From Isoetes taiwanensis (taxonomy: Eukaryota; Streptophyta; Lycopodiopsida; Isoetales; Isoetaceae): DNA of 64,000 nt. Below the pieces are notes generated by a model that worked only from the letters and a program-made list of their open reading frames with translations, was not told the DNA's origin and did not search any database. The stretch is from assembly GCA_021234155.1 (NCBI GenBank), contig JAJEKV010000329.1:248001-312000 (forward strand). The letters are read 5' to 3'. The first letter of the stretch is position 1. Each line of letters begins with the position of its first letter. Made by a program: the position numbers and the translations under genes. Shown one piece after another: positions 46,181 to 59,400 of the stretch.

Positions 46181-46411
46181 CTGTCTCTCCCCTCTCTCTC
46201 TTTACCCTCTCCATGTCTTCCTCCCTCTCTACTTCTCCCCTCTCTCTCTATCTTTCTCTCTCTTTTCTATTCCTGCCTCTCTTTCTTCTCCCTCCTCTCT
46301 CTTCCTCTCACCTTTCTCTCCTCTCTCTCCTCTTTCTCTCCTCTCTCCCTATCTCTCCTCTCTCTCCCCCCCTCTCTCTCTCCCCTCTCTCTTCCCCCCC
46401 CTCTCTCTCTG

Positions 46412-46455
<44 letters not shown>

Positions 46456-46812
46456 GTCTTCTCTCTCTCTCCTCTCTCATCTCTTTTTTCTCTCCTATAT
46501 CTCTCCTCTCTCTCCCTCTCTATTCTATCTCCTCTCTCTCTATTTCTCTCCTCTCTCTCTATCTTTTTCTTCTGTCTCTCTCATCTCTCTTCTCTCTCTT
46601 CTTTCCCCTCTCTCATCTCTCTCTTCTCTCTCTCCTCTCTCTGCTCCCTTCTCCCTTTCTCTCTATACTCTCTATTCTCTCTTCTCTCTCTTCTCTATCT
46701 CCTCCTCCCCTCTCTCTCTTCCCCTCTCTCTTCTCTCTTCCCTTCTGTCTCTCTCCTTTCTCTTCTCTCTTTTCTCTCTCCTGCCTCTTCTCTCTCTCCT
46801 CTCTCTCTTCAT
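46180..46812. repeat. CT-rich array
   Basis: C/T-only mosaic including a long (CT)n run around 46411-46452. Confidence 0.85.
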
Positions 46813-47035
46813 GAGTAACATACTCATACATGCCTGTGAGGCACAATTCTAAAGTATCTCAATTCTAAAGTATGTCAATTCTAAAGTATCACCCATGTGA
46901 AGCTTACACACACCCATCATACCCATCACACTTACTACCAATTCCAAAGTATCACCTCCAGAATATTCTATTTTGAGCGTTTGCAAGGTTTCAAGAAACT
47001 TTCTACTTTTAGACTGAGCTGCTTCTCCCTTTCTT
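46812..47035. repeat. Spacer module with AATTCTAAAGTATCACC words
   Basis: It contains atgagtaacatactcataca, three aattctaaagtat words and acacacccatcatacccatc, then one 108-bp-type monomer start. The same module recurs at 52860-53010, 54003-54140, 61980-62170 and 62260-62420. Confidence 0.75.
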
Positions 47036-47285
47036 GTCCCTCCTCTTTCCCTTTGCATCTCTTCTCCCACTCTCTCTTCTCTTTCTCCTCTCTCTTCTCT
47101 CTCCTCTCTTTCTTGTCTTTTCTCTCTTTTCTCTTTCTTCTCTCTCCCTCCTCTCTCCCATCTCTCTCTTCTCTCTCTCCTCTCTCTGCTCCCCTTCTCC
47201 CTTTCTCTCTATACTCTCTATTCTCTCTTCTCTATCTCCTCCTCCTCTCTCTCCTCCCCTCTCTCTTCTCTCCCTTCCCTCTCTG
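47036..47285. repeat. CT-rich array
   Basis: C/T-only mosaic between two spacer modules. Confidence 0.8.
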
Positions 47286-47504
47286 TAAAGTATTATCCAT
47301 AAGGAGCCTACTTACACCTACTACCATGCAAGTCCATATACACACATGCCCTACTACCAATTCTAAAGTATCACTTATAGGAAGAACACTACCAATTCTA
47401 AAAGTATCACCTATGAGGATCTTACTCACATCTCTCACTCCGGTATTACGGTCTTATTCACACATCTTGCTCAACCCTCTATTCCATTACCAACAAAGTA
47501 TCAT
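47286..47504. repeat. Spacer module, second type
   Basis: It contains accatgcaagtccatata, accaattctaaagtatcac and ctcaaccctctattccatta. A copy lies at about 61760-61980. It ends in the LINE target site AAAGTATCAT (47495-47504). Confidence 0.75.
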
Positions 47505-47742
47505 TGAGTAACCTAATTGATAAAGAGGTGGGGGAAGGAAGAGTATCTTCTTGAAAATTCTGTCAAACCATGTCACGACAAAGATCATCTGCTAGTAAAT
47601 CTAGAAAGAAGGCTAGGGACAACAAAGGAAAGTCTACGTATGGGGTTGAACAAAACTCCCGCTCAAAATACTAGGAGCAAAAGAAATCAAAATCTTATAG
47701 ACTTTGACTTTTCCCTCTTCCTTTCTTATTTTCCTTCTAGAT

Positions 47743-50700
47743 ATGAAGATTTTATCTTGGAATCTTAGAGAATTAAAGGCCCTCTTAAGAGAAGAAGAGC
47801 CATTGCTCCGTCGGGCTATATATAAGGCGATATTATTCTTCTTGATTAAGCTTCCATCCTTTGAAGCTAGCAACTTGGGTGATTGGATATATCCAAATTC
47901 CTCCTCTATTTGGATTGATTACGTGAGGCGAGTGGTGGCCTTGCTATCATTTGGAGGCTGATCTTAATCATATCTCTTGCTACAATGGCCCTTCGGATCA
48001 TGGCAAATTTTGTTACTTTTCTGTTTCAATTCATCTTTGGTATTGTTAACATCTATGCTCCAACTAATCCAAATGATAGAGAACACTGTTTGGAAAGAGA
48101 TCAACTCTTAGCTAGCCTCTCAAAATTTGGACAAGCTGGATTATTCTTTGGGGACTTTAATAACACTCCTTCACAGGACTGAAGTTAGGGGAACAAAATT
48201 AATATGACTAGATCGAGGGAGACAAGCACAGGATTCCCTTATTTCTGATAATGGCCTGATTTATATCCCCTCCTCATTTGCCAACTATACTTGGTCAAAT
48301 AAGCAAAAGATAGAGCTAGAGTCTATTGTACTTTGGGCCAGATTCTATGTCTCTAATCCCTCCACCTCATACGGGATAACTTGTTATGTCTCTAGTGATG
48401 AGGTACTTCTATCTCGATCATCAACCTCAATTTCTTCATACTTCTCATGTCATTGGGATCCAAAAGGCAGTACCCCTTTTTAAGTTCAATACATCTCTCT
48501 GAATAATGAGAATTTGCTCTCGGTTTTGTGCACTACGAGGATCTCTCATTAGAAATATAAATCGCATCGGGGCAATCAGTTCTATTCAAAATCAAAGCTA
48601 TCAAATCTTGGATTAAGAAATGGTCCAAAAGATAGGCATCTTAGGGGTGAAATGGAAAAAAAACCGACTTCTTATGCTAATGAAAGAAATCAGATCTTTA
48701 CTTCCAGCATGATCAACTAATCTAAACCTGCAAGTAGGGAGGAAGTTCTTGAAAGAAGATCAGAAATATTGAGGAGATAGAAGCTAAAGGGTCAGCCATC
48801 GGATGTAAAATCAAATACTCAACCAAATGGATTACGGCAGCTCAAAGTTCTTTTCGGGGTAGCTAAAAGTAGGGTGCTCGAGAAATTCTATACTTAGTAG
48901 AGGATGATAGTGGGGAAAAATACTCTTCTCACTCTGAAATTTCTTCTTTCTTTAGAGACAAATATATGGATATTTTTTTATGAGCAAATCTATTCACGAT
49001 ATGGCCAAGGCAAGTGACTTCAAAATCTGGTCAATGGTATCCTCCCTGATGCTCACGAAGTTATGAATCTTTTGTATGTGACCCTCCTTCGAATGAGATC
49101 CCTAAATACCCTTTCCTCTCTCGATAAAAAGGAAAATCCACAGTCTGATGGGTTGCCACTGAATTTTATGTTAAGTTACGGGATATCCTCAAAGATGACA
49201 TTACTTCCATGGTTTCATGACTTCTGGAATAATGATTGTCTTGAACTTCTATTGCCGGTGGATTCATAGCTTTGATCCCAAAAGTTGATCATCCAAATAA
49301 ATTTCAAGATTGAGACCTATCTCTCACTAATACTTCCTATAAGCTTTGTGCCAAGATTATTGCTCTCGAATTATGACTATCTTCAAAGGAACATCAGTCC
49401 CAATCAGTCAGCTTTTCTGCCCAAAGAGATACATTACGGATAATTATGTGGCAGCCATGGAGGATTACACTGGAACAAAACTTCAAACCAGGCTTGCATC
49501 TTACTTAAAGCTGGTTTCAAAGAGAGCCTTTGGCTCGGTCAGATGGGATTTTCTTGAATTTGCCATGGTCAAGCTTGGGTTTCATCCTAAGCATTAAGCT
49601 CATCCTTGGGCTTAATCTTAGATCCAAATCAGCTGTGCTTATTAATGGTGTGCCCTCTGGTTTTCTCTTTATCATCCTGCAGGTGGACGGGAGATGTCCT
49701 CTTGCTCCTTACCTCTTCCTAGTTCGTTGCAGCTGCCCCTTGCGAGTCATTACTCACTATCGGGGAAAATGGCTTCATTAAAGGACTCAAGCTCCCCAAC
49801 TCGGATGAGTATCTTACCATGCTTCAATATCTTTGATGATACTTTTCCTTCCTTGAAGCTGATTTGCCTAATATTGACTGCTTCCTTAAAGTCATTTATC
49901 AATTTTCAGCTGCCTCTGGTATTTATCTGAATGTCAATAAGAGCTTAATTATTGGTGATCTTCCTCATCAGCAGATCCTGGGTATTAATGTTCTTCCTGG
50001 GGGTCAAGCCACTAAGCTTTTAGGGATGCCTCTATCTATAAATCAGAGCTTGAAAGGGCTGTGGGATCCTATTCTTCAGAGAATTAAGAAAAAGCTGAAT
50101 AATTACAGAAATTATCTCACTCTAGCAGGTAGAACCATCATTGCAAACTCGGTTCTTGCGAGCTCTCATGTCTACTTTTCCTTTGCTCTATTGCCCCTAA
50201 GTGTATTTATCTTGAGCTCCAAAAATTATAAGAAACTTTATTTGGAATGGGTCCACAGTCAATTGGAACTCTATACGCAAGACTAAAATAACAGGTGGTC
50301 TTGGGCATGGGACCTTTTCTTCAAGCTCAATCTCTTGCAGGTAAATTTGTTTGGAGAGCCATCTATGGGAGCCAGTCTCCTGCTCATAAGTTCATCAGAC
50401 ACTGGATCAATCTTAGTCACCCCTCTGGTCATCCATCTGTTCATCATTTGTTAGCAAACTCAGCCTTTACTCAATTGAAAGCTGCTCCTAATATCTCTCC
50501 TTTGATGAAAGAATCTGATTAAGGCTTGGAATTCTATTTCTCCCCCACTATCAATTTATCTCATCAGATCATTTTGCACTCACGATATGCCTATTTTTCT
50601 GGAATCCTATCTTTCTTAATCATAATTCCAATGTTCTGGCAATCAAACATCCTAGGATCTGCAAGAAATGGCATGATGCTGGTCTTTATTACATTAGAGA

Positions 50701-51278
50701 TCTTTTTAATGGATGTAGGCTGATTTCTTGGACTGCTCTCAAAAATATCATCAAAGGTACATCTTCTGACAGGAAAGTATATCTCCTTATCAAGCCCCCT
50801 TATTTGGCAAATCTTTCTCTAACTCGGGGAAGGTATTTGGTCCCTCAATGGTAAGTTTGACTATAAAGTGAGAGATATTTATAAGTGCCTTTCCCATGAT
50901 CCTACTAATATTAAGGCCATGACCAAATGGGGTATCAATTTTACTCATTCATAAGAGGCTCTTCAAGAATGTATGGGACTCTTACTGCCCTCCAAAATTT
51001 CCTACTGTATATGGCTTATTGCTAATGGCAGTTTAAGTAACTTACAATCCCTTTCCAAAAAATATCCTAATGTTATGCCAGACTGCCCTTTAGGTTGCAA
51101 TGAGATTGAAGATATGTGTCACATTTTCAGTTGCACTAAGTTGAATAGTTTCTGGATTGGATTCTTTGGAAAATTTGGGTTTCACTATGATGGAAATTTG
51201 CTTTCCTTGATCCAAAGCGGTGACACCTTTAAAAACTTTGTTATTTTCATTTGCCCTTTGGAATATTTGGAAGGCTAG
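47743..51278 (+). pseudogene. ORF2 (endonuclease and reverse transcriptase) of the truncated LINE
   Basis: ATG 47743 gives MKILSWNLRELKALL (endonuclease start). Further pieces are NIYAPTNPNDRE (about 48045), SAFLPKRYI (about 49415), SKRAFGSVRWDFLEFA (49515-49565), RCPLAPYLF (about 49690), FDDTF where YADD is expected (about 49830, frame broken before DD), LLGMPLSINQSLKGLWDPI (50015-50075) and YCIWLIANGSL (about 51000) with CPLGCNE. There are many stops and indels, more decayed than the 15-23 kb copy. Confidence 0.85.
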
Positions 51279-51299
51279 GAATAGTGTTTTATATGGGAA

Positions 51300-52304
51300 G
51301 AATAGACCTTCGGTTTTAGGATCAAAATGAACTTCCAATTTGATTTTGAAACTATTACTCTTTGCTCATAAGAATAAGGTTGGAACTAATCATGACGAGG
51401 AAATGGGAGCTTCATGGAGCTTACGAGGGGATTTTATAATTTATTTGCTTCAATCTAAATATTGTAGATTCTAATGTTTTATTTTTGATGAAACTAGAAT
51501 ATCTTAACTCTCTGCGTGGGGATGGAGCAAGAAAATTCGATGATAGCTTCGCCATTCAGCCCGACACCGTGGATTGGTCATGAAGAATGATATTGCAACA
51601 TCTATGGAGTCGTTTCTTATGAAAAGGGGCGCAGGAGAGATATCGAAGGAAAGTGAGGATCTTTGGGCATCTATCTTACATGGGGAAGTGGTTCAGATCC
51701 ATTGCCTTTGGGCTTTCTTGGCCAATCATCACTTTCTTCTCTTTGAAAGGCGATTAACAAGATACGAACCATGTACTACAATCACAAACTTATTTGCGTC
51801 TATGGCTCCTAGCTGATATTCTTTGGAGGACAAGGATAAATTCAGGGCTCTTCTACTCAAATAATTGGGGCCCAAATCAATACCTCTTTGGATCACTGAC
51901 CCTTTCAATGCCTATTTCAATGATTGCTTCTTCAATGATCACGGGACCCCCCTTCCATATGCCATCATTAATCACACCCTTGCTCTTATCTAATCGGGAT
52001 CTATCTATGTCTCGGGAAGGATTGCCTTTTGCGGGGTTTTGCAGTTCAAGCTCAGTGGCCTCCTCAACAAGCCCGAATTCAGTTTTTGGACCACATTCAC
52101 CACGGAAGATCATTTTTCTTACTAGCTTATCGGTTTACTACCTCTTCTGCGAATTTCTTGTTAGGCTTGTTATTCTTGAGCTCATATTCATAGTATGATG
52201 CTCTTAAATGTTACATTACTTTTTCATGTCTTTTGCCTTATAAAGCACAAACATGCTATATTCTGAGATTTTATAATTAATGGTAAAGCCCGACTCTTGC
52301 TATC
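51300..52304 (+). other. 3' region of the truncated LINE
   Basis: No further domain is recognised. It corresponds to the region between ORF2 and poly(A) in the longer copy. Confidence 0.5.
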
Positions 52305-52338
52305 AAAAAAAAAAAAAAAAAAAAAAAAAAAGTATCAT

Positions 52339-54855
52339 CTCCGAATATTCTATTTTGAGGATTTGCAAGGTTTCAAGAAACTTTCTACTTTTAATTTGAG
52401 GGTGCTTCTAGAGCATAGATGGTTGCCCTATAGCATCTAGAACACTCTAGAACATTCTATTTTGAGTTTTTGCAAACTTTTAGCAAACTTTACGTTTTTA
52501 GATTACGTACTTTCTATTTTTAGGTGAGATGCTTACCCTAGAGCATACAGAAACATTCTAGGACATTCTATTTAAGTTTTTACAAAGTTTAAGCAAACTT
52601 TCTATTTTTAGACTAAAACTTTCTATTTTTAGATTGAGGTGCTTACCCTTGACGTACGTAACATTCAAAAATTCTATTTTGAGCATTTGCAAAGTTTTCA
52701 AAAACTTTCTATTTTTTGGATTGAGGTGTTTACCCATGAGCATCGCAGCATTCGAACATTCTATTTTGAGCATTTGCAAAGTCTTAAAAAAACTTTCTAT
52801 TTTTTTAGACTGAAACTTTCTATTTTTTAGACCGAGGGTGCTTACCCATGAGGACCTACAAAGTATTATTCATGAGTAACATGCTCATACATGCCCATGA
52901 GGCACAATTTTTAAAAGTATGTCAATTTTTAAAGTATCACCCATGTGGAAGCTTACACACACCCATTATACCCATCAGGTTACTACCAATTCCAAAGTAT
53001 CACCTCGAATATTCTATTTTGAGCATTTGCAAGTTTCAAAGAAACTTTCTATTTTTTAGGTGAGGTGCTTTTAGAGCATAGGTGGTTGGCCTATACATTC
53101 TAGAACATTCTATTTTGAGTTTTGCAAAGTTTTAGCAAAACTTTTTTGTTTTAGACTACCATACTTTCTATTTTTATTTGAGATGCTTACCTTAAGAGCA
53201 TCACGAAACATTCTAGGACATTCTATTTGAGTTTTACAAAGTTTAAGCAAACTTTCTATTTTTAGACTAAAACTTTCTATTTTAGACTGAGGTGCTTACT
53301 TTTGAGCATCTACAACATTCCGAACATTCTATTTTGAGCATTTGCAAAGTTTCAAAAACTTTCTATTTTTTGGATTGAGTGTTTTACCCATGAGCATCGC
53401 AACATTCGAACATTCTATTTTGAGCATTTGCAAAGTCCGAAAAAACTTTCTATTTTGGACTGAAACTTTCTATTTTTAGGTAGGGGTGCTTACCCATGAG
53501 CACACGGAACATTCCACAATATTCTATTTTGGTATTTGCAAAGTTTCAAAAACTTTCTATTTTTGGATTGAGGTGTTTACCATGACCTGGCATCCGGAAT
53601 ATTCGAACATTGCAAGACTTTTACTATTTTCAGACTCTTGTACTTTCTATTTTTAGGTGAGATGCCTACCCTAGGCATCTGGAACATTCTAGGACATTCT
53701 ATTTGAGTTTTACAAAGTTTGAGCAAACTTTCTATTTTTAGACTAAAACTTTCTATTCTTAGGGGTGCTTACCTTTGAACATACTAGTAACATTCGGGGA
53801 AAATTCTATTTTTGAGCATTTGCAAAGTTTCCAAAAACTTTCTATTTTTGGATTGAGGTGTTTTACCCATGAGCATCTGCAACATTCATGGAACATTCTA
53901 TTTTGAGCATTTGCAAAGTCTTGAAAAACTTTTATTTTTTTTTGCCAGGGAAACTTTCTATTTTTTAGGCTGAGGTGCTTACCCATGAGCACCTTTGTCC
54001 AACATTCATGAGTAACATTCTCATACATGCCCATGAGGCACAATTCTAAAGTATGTCAATTCTAAAGTATCACCCATGTGAAGCTTCAGCACACCCATTA
54101 TACCAATTCAAAGTATCACCTCCGAATATTCTATTTTTGAGCATTTGCAAGGTTTCAGAAACTTTCTATTTTTTTTAGACTGAGGTGCTTCTAGAGCATA
54201 GGTGGTTGCCCTATAGCATTTGGAACATTCTAGAACATTCTATTTTGAGTTTTTGCAAAGTTTTTAGCAAACTTTTTTTTGTTTTTAGACTACCTTATTT
54301 TCTATTTTTAGTGAGATGCTTACCTTAGAGCATTTGAAACATTCTAGGACATTCTATTTGAGTTTTTACATTTTTAGACTAAAACTTTCTATTTTTTAGA
54401 CGGGGTGCTTACCTTTGAGCATCTACACCATTCAGAACATTCCATTTTGAGCATTTGCAAAGTTTCAAAAAAACTTTCTATTTTTGGATTGAGGTGTTTA
54501 CCCATGAGCATCGCAACATTCGAACATTCTATTTTGAGCATTTGCAAAGTCTTAAAAACTTTCTATTTTTTAGACTGAAACTTTCTATTTTTAGGCTGAG
54601 GTGCTTACCCATGAGGCACTGGAACATTCCACAATATTCTATTTTGAGTATTTGCAAAGTTTCAAAAAACTTTCTATTTTTTTCGAATATTCTATTTTTT
54701 TGCAAGGTTTTTATTTTTTAGGAGGTGCTTGCCCATAGGAGCTATTTGGAACATTCTAGAACATTCTATTTTTAGTTTTTGCAAAGTTTCAAAAAACTTC
54801 TATTTTTGGACTAAAACTTTCTATTTTTAGGCGAGGTGCTTACTCATGAGCATCG
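52339..54855. repeat. ~108-bp minisatellite array (block 1)
   Basis: Monomers combine acattctattttgagcatt, tgcaaagtttcaaaaact, two copies of aaactttctatttttag and ggtgcttacccatgagcatc. Spacer modules interrupt at 52860-53010 and 54003-54140. A variant monomer with ctagagcataggtggttgcc recurs at about 52408, 53067 and 54187. Confidence 0.88.
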
Positions 54856-54903
54856 GAACATTCTAGGACATTCCAAAGATTCTAGAACATTCTAGAACAT
54901 CTA
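54856..54903. promoter_or_regulatory. TTC/GAA heat-shock-element-like array (copy 2)
   Basis: GGAACATTCTAGGACATTCC followed, after a short phase slip, by gattctagaacattctagaa. TTC and GAA alternate with 2-bp gaps. Confidence 0.5.
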
Positions 54904-55209
54904 GGTATCCTTGAATTAATTAGGCCCGACCTTAACTATGCATGGAGTTCCTATTCTTTCAAGAAAATTTTGTTGGTTGGTCTAGTGGTAAGGGTGGGGT
55001 TTTGGGGGCAATGTCGGGGGTTGAGTCAGGTGGTAAACCAAAAAAATTTTGTCCACCAAACTTGGGAGCTTTTGAGGCCAAGGCCCCCTCGGCGGCGAGA
55101 TCAAAGCTGCGTGGGCGCATCCTCCACCATCGGATGGGCGTTTGGGGCTTTGCAAAGATACTCAAAAAAAGCGGGACCTATTTCTTTATTATATTAGACT
55201 AGAAAAGGG
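54904..55209 (+). mobile_element. SINE-like block (copy 2)
   Basis: A box TGGTCTAGTGG (54978-54988) is perfect. The B box region (ggggttgagtcag, about 55017-55029) lacks one base of the consensus. The body has accaaacttgggagcttttg and ggccaaggcccc, and ends near ttattatattagactag. Confidence 0.55.
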
Positions 55210-55309
55210 CAGCAAAGAGTTTCAAAAACTATATTTTAGGCCAGCCCTATTTTTTCGGTATACTTTTCCGAGCATTTGGAACCTAGGACATTCAAAGATT
55301 TGGGCCCAC

Positions 55310-55564
55310 CATGTGCCCTATCTCTATCTCTTCCCTCTCTCTTCTCTCTCTCCTCTCCTCTCTCTCTTCCCTCGTCTCCCTTTCTCTCTCTCTCTCTCTC
55401 TTTTCTCTTCTCTCTATCCCTCTCCGTGTCTCTCTCCTCTCTCTTCTTTTCTATCTCCTCTCTTCTCTCTCACTATGTCCTCTCTCCTCTCTTTCTCCCT
55501 CCTCTCTTCTCTTCTCTTTGTCTTTACCCTCTTCTCTCTCCTTTCTCTCCTCCTCTCTCCTCTT

Positions 55565-55660
<96 letters not shown>

Positions 55661-55979
55661 TCCTCTCTCTCTTTTCTTTCCTCTTCTCTTTTCTCTCTCC
55701 TCTCTCTCCTCTCCTGTCAGCCTCGATCTGGACCACCATGCCCTTCTTCTTTGTCTATTCCTGAAACATCTCGGCCTCTCGATTTGGACCTATTCTCACT
55801 TTTGGTAGGCCCCTTCCCTTTTTCTCCGCATCTCTTTCTCCTCTCTCTCCCTCTCTGTTCTCTCTCTCTCCTCTCTCCCCCTCTATATCTTATATTTCTC
55901 TCCTCTCTTCTCCTATCTCCAATCTCTATCTCCTACGTCTCTCTATCATCTATCTTCTCTCTCCTCTCTTGGTCCTCTT

Positions 55980-56018
<39 letters not shown>

Positions 56019-56780
56019 CCCTTTCTCTCTTTCCCCGTCTCTTCTCCCCCCCCCTCTCTATATATATTCTCTCTCTCTCTCCCATGTCTTCTCTCCTCCC
56101 CTCATCTCTTCTCCCCTCTCTCTCCTCTCTCTTCCCTCATTCCTTTCTCTCTCCTCTCTCTTCTCTCTCTTCCCTCTCTCCTCTCTCTTCCAATCCTCTC
56201 CTCTCTCTCTCTCTCTCTCCTCTCTCTTCTTTCCCTCTCTCTCTCTCTCCTCTCTCTTCTTTCCCTCTCTCTCTCTCTCTCCTCCTCTCTTCTCTCTCCT
56301 CTCTCTCTTCTCTCTCTCTTTCCTCTCTCTTCTCTCTCTCCTTTTTATCTTCTCTCTCCTCCCTTTCCTCTCTCTTCCTCTCTTTTCTCTCTCATCTCTC
56401 TCCTCTCCCTCTCTCTCTCATCTCTCTCCTTTCTCTCCTCCCTCCCTCCCCTCTCTCTCCCTACTCTCTATTTCTCTTCTTCTCTCTTCTCTATCTCCTC
56501 TCTCTCTCCTCTCTCTCTCTCTCCCCTCTCTCTTCTCCTCTCTCTTCCTCTCTCTATTTTCCTCTCTCTCTCTCTCAAACTCTCCTCCATCCTCCCTCTC
56601 TCTTCTGTCTCTTCCCTACCTGGTTTCCCCTCTCTCTATTTTTAGAAGAGCCACTCTCCTCTCTCTTCTCTATCCCTCTCTCTTCTTTTCCCTCTTATTC
56701 CCCATGTCTCTTCTTCAAATTTTCTCTCTTTTCTGCTCTCCTCTCTCTCTCCTCCCTATCTCTCTCCTCCCTTCTATCTA
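55310..56780. repeat. CT-rich array
   Basis: C/T mosaic with an 80-plus-base pure (TC)n run at about 55571-55656. A small non-CT segment (55719-55830, with cctcgatctggaccaccatg) interrupts it. Frames of up to 599 codons are artefacts. Confidence 0.88.
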
Positions 56781-57730
56781 TTCCATTTGCAAACATTCAT
56801 GTTTTAATTCAAACCCATTGCCCATTGAAGCATATTTTTTTATCATCTGAATATTCTATTTTGAGCATTTGCAAGATTTCAAAAACTTTCTATTTTTTTT
56901 TTTTTGCAAAGTTTTCAAAAGGCATAGGTGCTTACCCATGAGCATCTAGAACATTCCACCACATTCTATTTTGAGCATTTGCAAAGTTTAAAAAACTTTC
57001 TATTTTTATACGAAACTTTCTATTTTTTAGATTGAGATGCTTACCCATGAGCATCACGGAACATTCCACCACATTCTATTTTGAGAGTTTTTGCAAAGTT
57101 TCAAAAAACTTTCTATCTTTAGACTAAAACTTTCTATTTTTTAGATTGGGGTGCTTACCTTTGAACATTGGAACATTCCACCACATTCTATTTTGAGCAT
57201 TTTAAAGTTTCAAAAAAACTTTATTCTTTATTGAAACTTTCTATTTTTAGACTAAGGTGCTTACCCATGAGCATCTGGAACATTCCGGACATTCTATTTT
57301 GAGCATTTGCAAAGTTTCAAAAACTTTCTATTTTTAGTGAAACTTTCTATTTCCTGGATGAGGTGCTTACCCATTGTTTGCAAAGTTTCCATACATTCTA
57401 TCAACATACGCAAAACATTCCAAAACACATTCTATTTTGAGCATTTTGCAAGTTTCTAGAACATCACGGAAAAAACCAGATTTATTTGGGGCATTCTTAT
57501 TTCAAAAACTTTCTATTTTTAGACTGGACTTTCTTCCATGAGCATGGGTGGTTGGCATTTGGCATCTGGAACATTCTATTTTGAACATTTGCAAAGTTTA
57601 AAAAACTTTCTATTTTTAAACTGAAACTTTCTATTTTTTAGACTAAGGTGCTTACCCATGAGCACACGGAACATTCTATGAACATTCTATTTTGAGCATT
57701 TTACAAAGTTTCAAAAACTTCTATTTTTAG
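56780..57730. repeat. ~108-bp minisatellite array (block 2)
   Basis: The anchor gcttaccc lies at 56930, 57039, 57153, 57259 and 57364 (spacings 109, 114, 106, 105). Monomers match block 1. Confidence 0.88.
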
Positions 57731-57811
57731 ACATTCTAGAAGATTCTAGAAGATTCTAGGACATTCTAGAGCATTCTAGGACATTCTAGAACCAAGAACA
57801 TTCTAGAACAT
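57731..57811. promoter_or_regulatory. TTC/GAA heat-shock-element-like array (copy 3)
   Basis: Six consecutive 10-base units of the form nnATTCTAGA/G in exact register (57731-57790), then accaagaacattctagaaca. This gives TTC and GAA (some GGA/GAG) at constant 5-bp steps. Confidence 0.6.
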
Positions 57812-58145
57812 CCAAAGACCATCTATTTAGATTATTTGGCCCTCACCCTTAACTATGTATGAACTTCCATTTTTTAAGAAACCAATGCTTGGTCTAGTGG
57901 TAGGGTGGGGTTTGGGGGCAATGTCCGGGGTTCAGAGTCGTGCTAAACCAAAAATTTTTGCCCACCCAAACTTGGGGCTTTGAGGGGCCAAGGCCCAGGG
58001 CGGCCCGGATCAAGGAACGATGGCACAACCTTCATCCGTCGGCATTTGTGAGTTTCAAAAAAAACTCTACAGGACTCACTCACTTTTTCACTCCCGGGCC
58101 AGCTGGGAACTTTCTAGAATATAATATGGGGGACTAGAAAGTTTC
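57812..58145 (+). mobile_element. SINE-like block (copy 3)
   Basis: A box TGGTCTAGTGG (57890-57900) is perfect. The B box carries one extra base (GGTTCAGAGTCG, about 57929-57940). The body is diverged but has ggccaaggccc and ends in actagaaag. Confidence 0.55.
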
Positions 58146-58480
58146 AAAAACTCTTATCTTTCTCTCTTGAAACTTTCTATTTTTTAGGCCTCCTTATTCC
58201 TGATTTGGGCTTCCGACATTCCCCCATCTCCATCTCTCTCTTAGGCCCTCTTCTTTTCTTCTCTCTCTTCTCTCTCCTATCTCTTCCCTCTCTCCTCTCT
58301 TCTTCTCTTTTCTCTTTTCTCTATCCCTCTCCAGATATTCTCTCTTTCTCTCTCCTCTCTCTTCTTTCTCTCCTCTCTCTCTTTTCCCTCTCTCCTCTCT
58401 TTCTCCTCTGTCTCTTCCTCTCTCTCCTCCTTTCCCTCTCCCCTCTCTATTTCTCTCTCCTCTCTCTCCTCCTCTCTCTC

Positions 58481-58557
<77 letters not shown>

Positions 58558-59400
58558 CTTCCCTCTCTCATTTCTCTCTTCTCTCTCCTCTCTTTCTCTC
58601 TCTCCTCTCTCTCTTTTCCTTCTCCTCTCTCTTCTTTTGCCCTCCCTCTCTCCATCTTCTCTCCCTTATCTCTTCTCTCTCTTCTCTCTTTTCTCTCTCT
58701 CTCTCTTCTCCTCATCTCTCTCTCTCTCTTCTCTCCTCTCTCCTCTCTCTTCCTCTCTCTTCCCTTTCTCTCCTCTCTTTCTCTCTCTCTTCCCTCTTCT
58801 CTCTCCTTTCTCTCTCCTCTCTCTCTCCTATTTCTCTCTCTCTCCTCTACTCTCTGCCCTACTACCTCTTCTCTTCTCTCCTCTCTCTCTATCTAATTTC
58901 AAAGTCTCACCTCTCTTTTCTCTTTCCTTTCATCTTCTCCTCTCTCTGGTCTTTCCTCCCTCTTCTTCTCTTTCTCTTTCTTTCCCTCTATTCTCTCTCT
59001 CTCCTCTCTCTATCCTCTCTTCTCTCTCCTCTCTCACACATTGCCCATCTCTACCCTCTCTCTCTTCTCTTCCATCATACCCATCTCTCTCTCTACCTCT
59101 CTCCTCCTCTCTCAGGAATCTTCTATTTTTCATCTCTCTTTTCTCTCTTCTTTCCCTTTTCTCTCTCTCCTCTCTTCTTCCATCTCTCTTTCTCCTATTC
59201 TCTCTCTCTCACTCCTCTCTCTTCTATTTTGAGTTTCTCTCTTTTCTCAATCTTTTCTTTCTCTCTCTCTCTCTCTTCCTATTTTTCTCTCGACATTCTC
59301 CCCCTCATCTCATTCTAGGGACATTCTATTTCCTTTTCTCTCCTTTAAGCAAACTTTCTATTTCTCTCTAAAAGTTTCTATTTTTCTCTCTCTCCCATCT
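58146..59400. repeat. CT-rich array
   Basis: C/T mosaic with a pure (CT)n run around 58484-58553. Its right part is interspersed with fragments of the 108-bp monomer (acattctattt, ttctatttttctc). Confidence 0.85.

Larger units (their letters stand above)
47505..52331 (+). mobile_element. 5'-truncated L1-type LINE inserted in the macrosatellite
   Basis: It starts in the C-terminal end of ORF1 (SRKKARDNKG, about 47600) and continues through ORF2 to a poly(A) (52305-52331). The target duplication is AAAGTATCAT (47495-47504 and 52329-52338). The same family as the LINE at 15181-23053 is shown by shared ORF2 words such as LLGMPLS and LAGR. 5' truncation is normal for L1 insertion. Confidence 0.88.
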
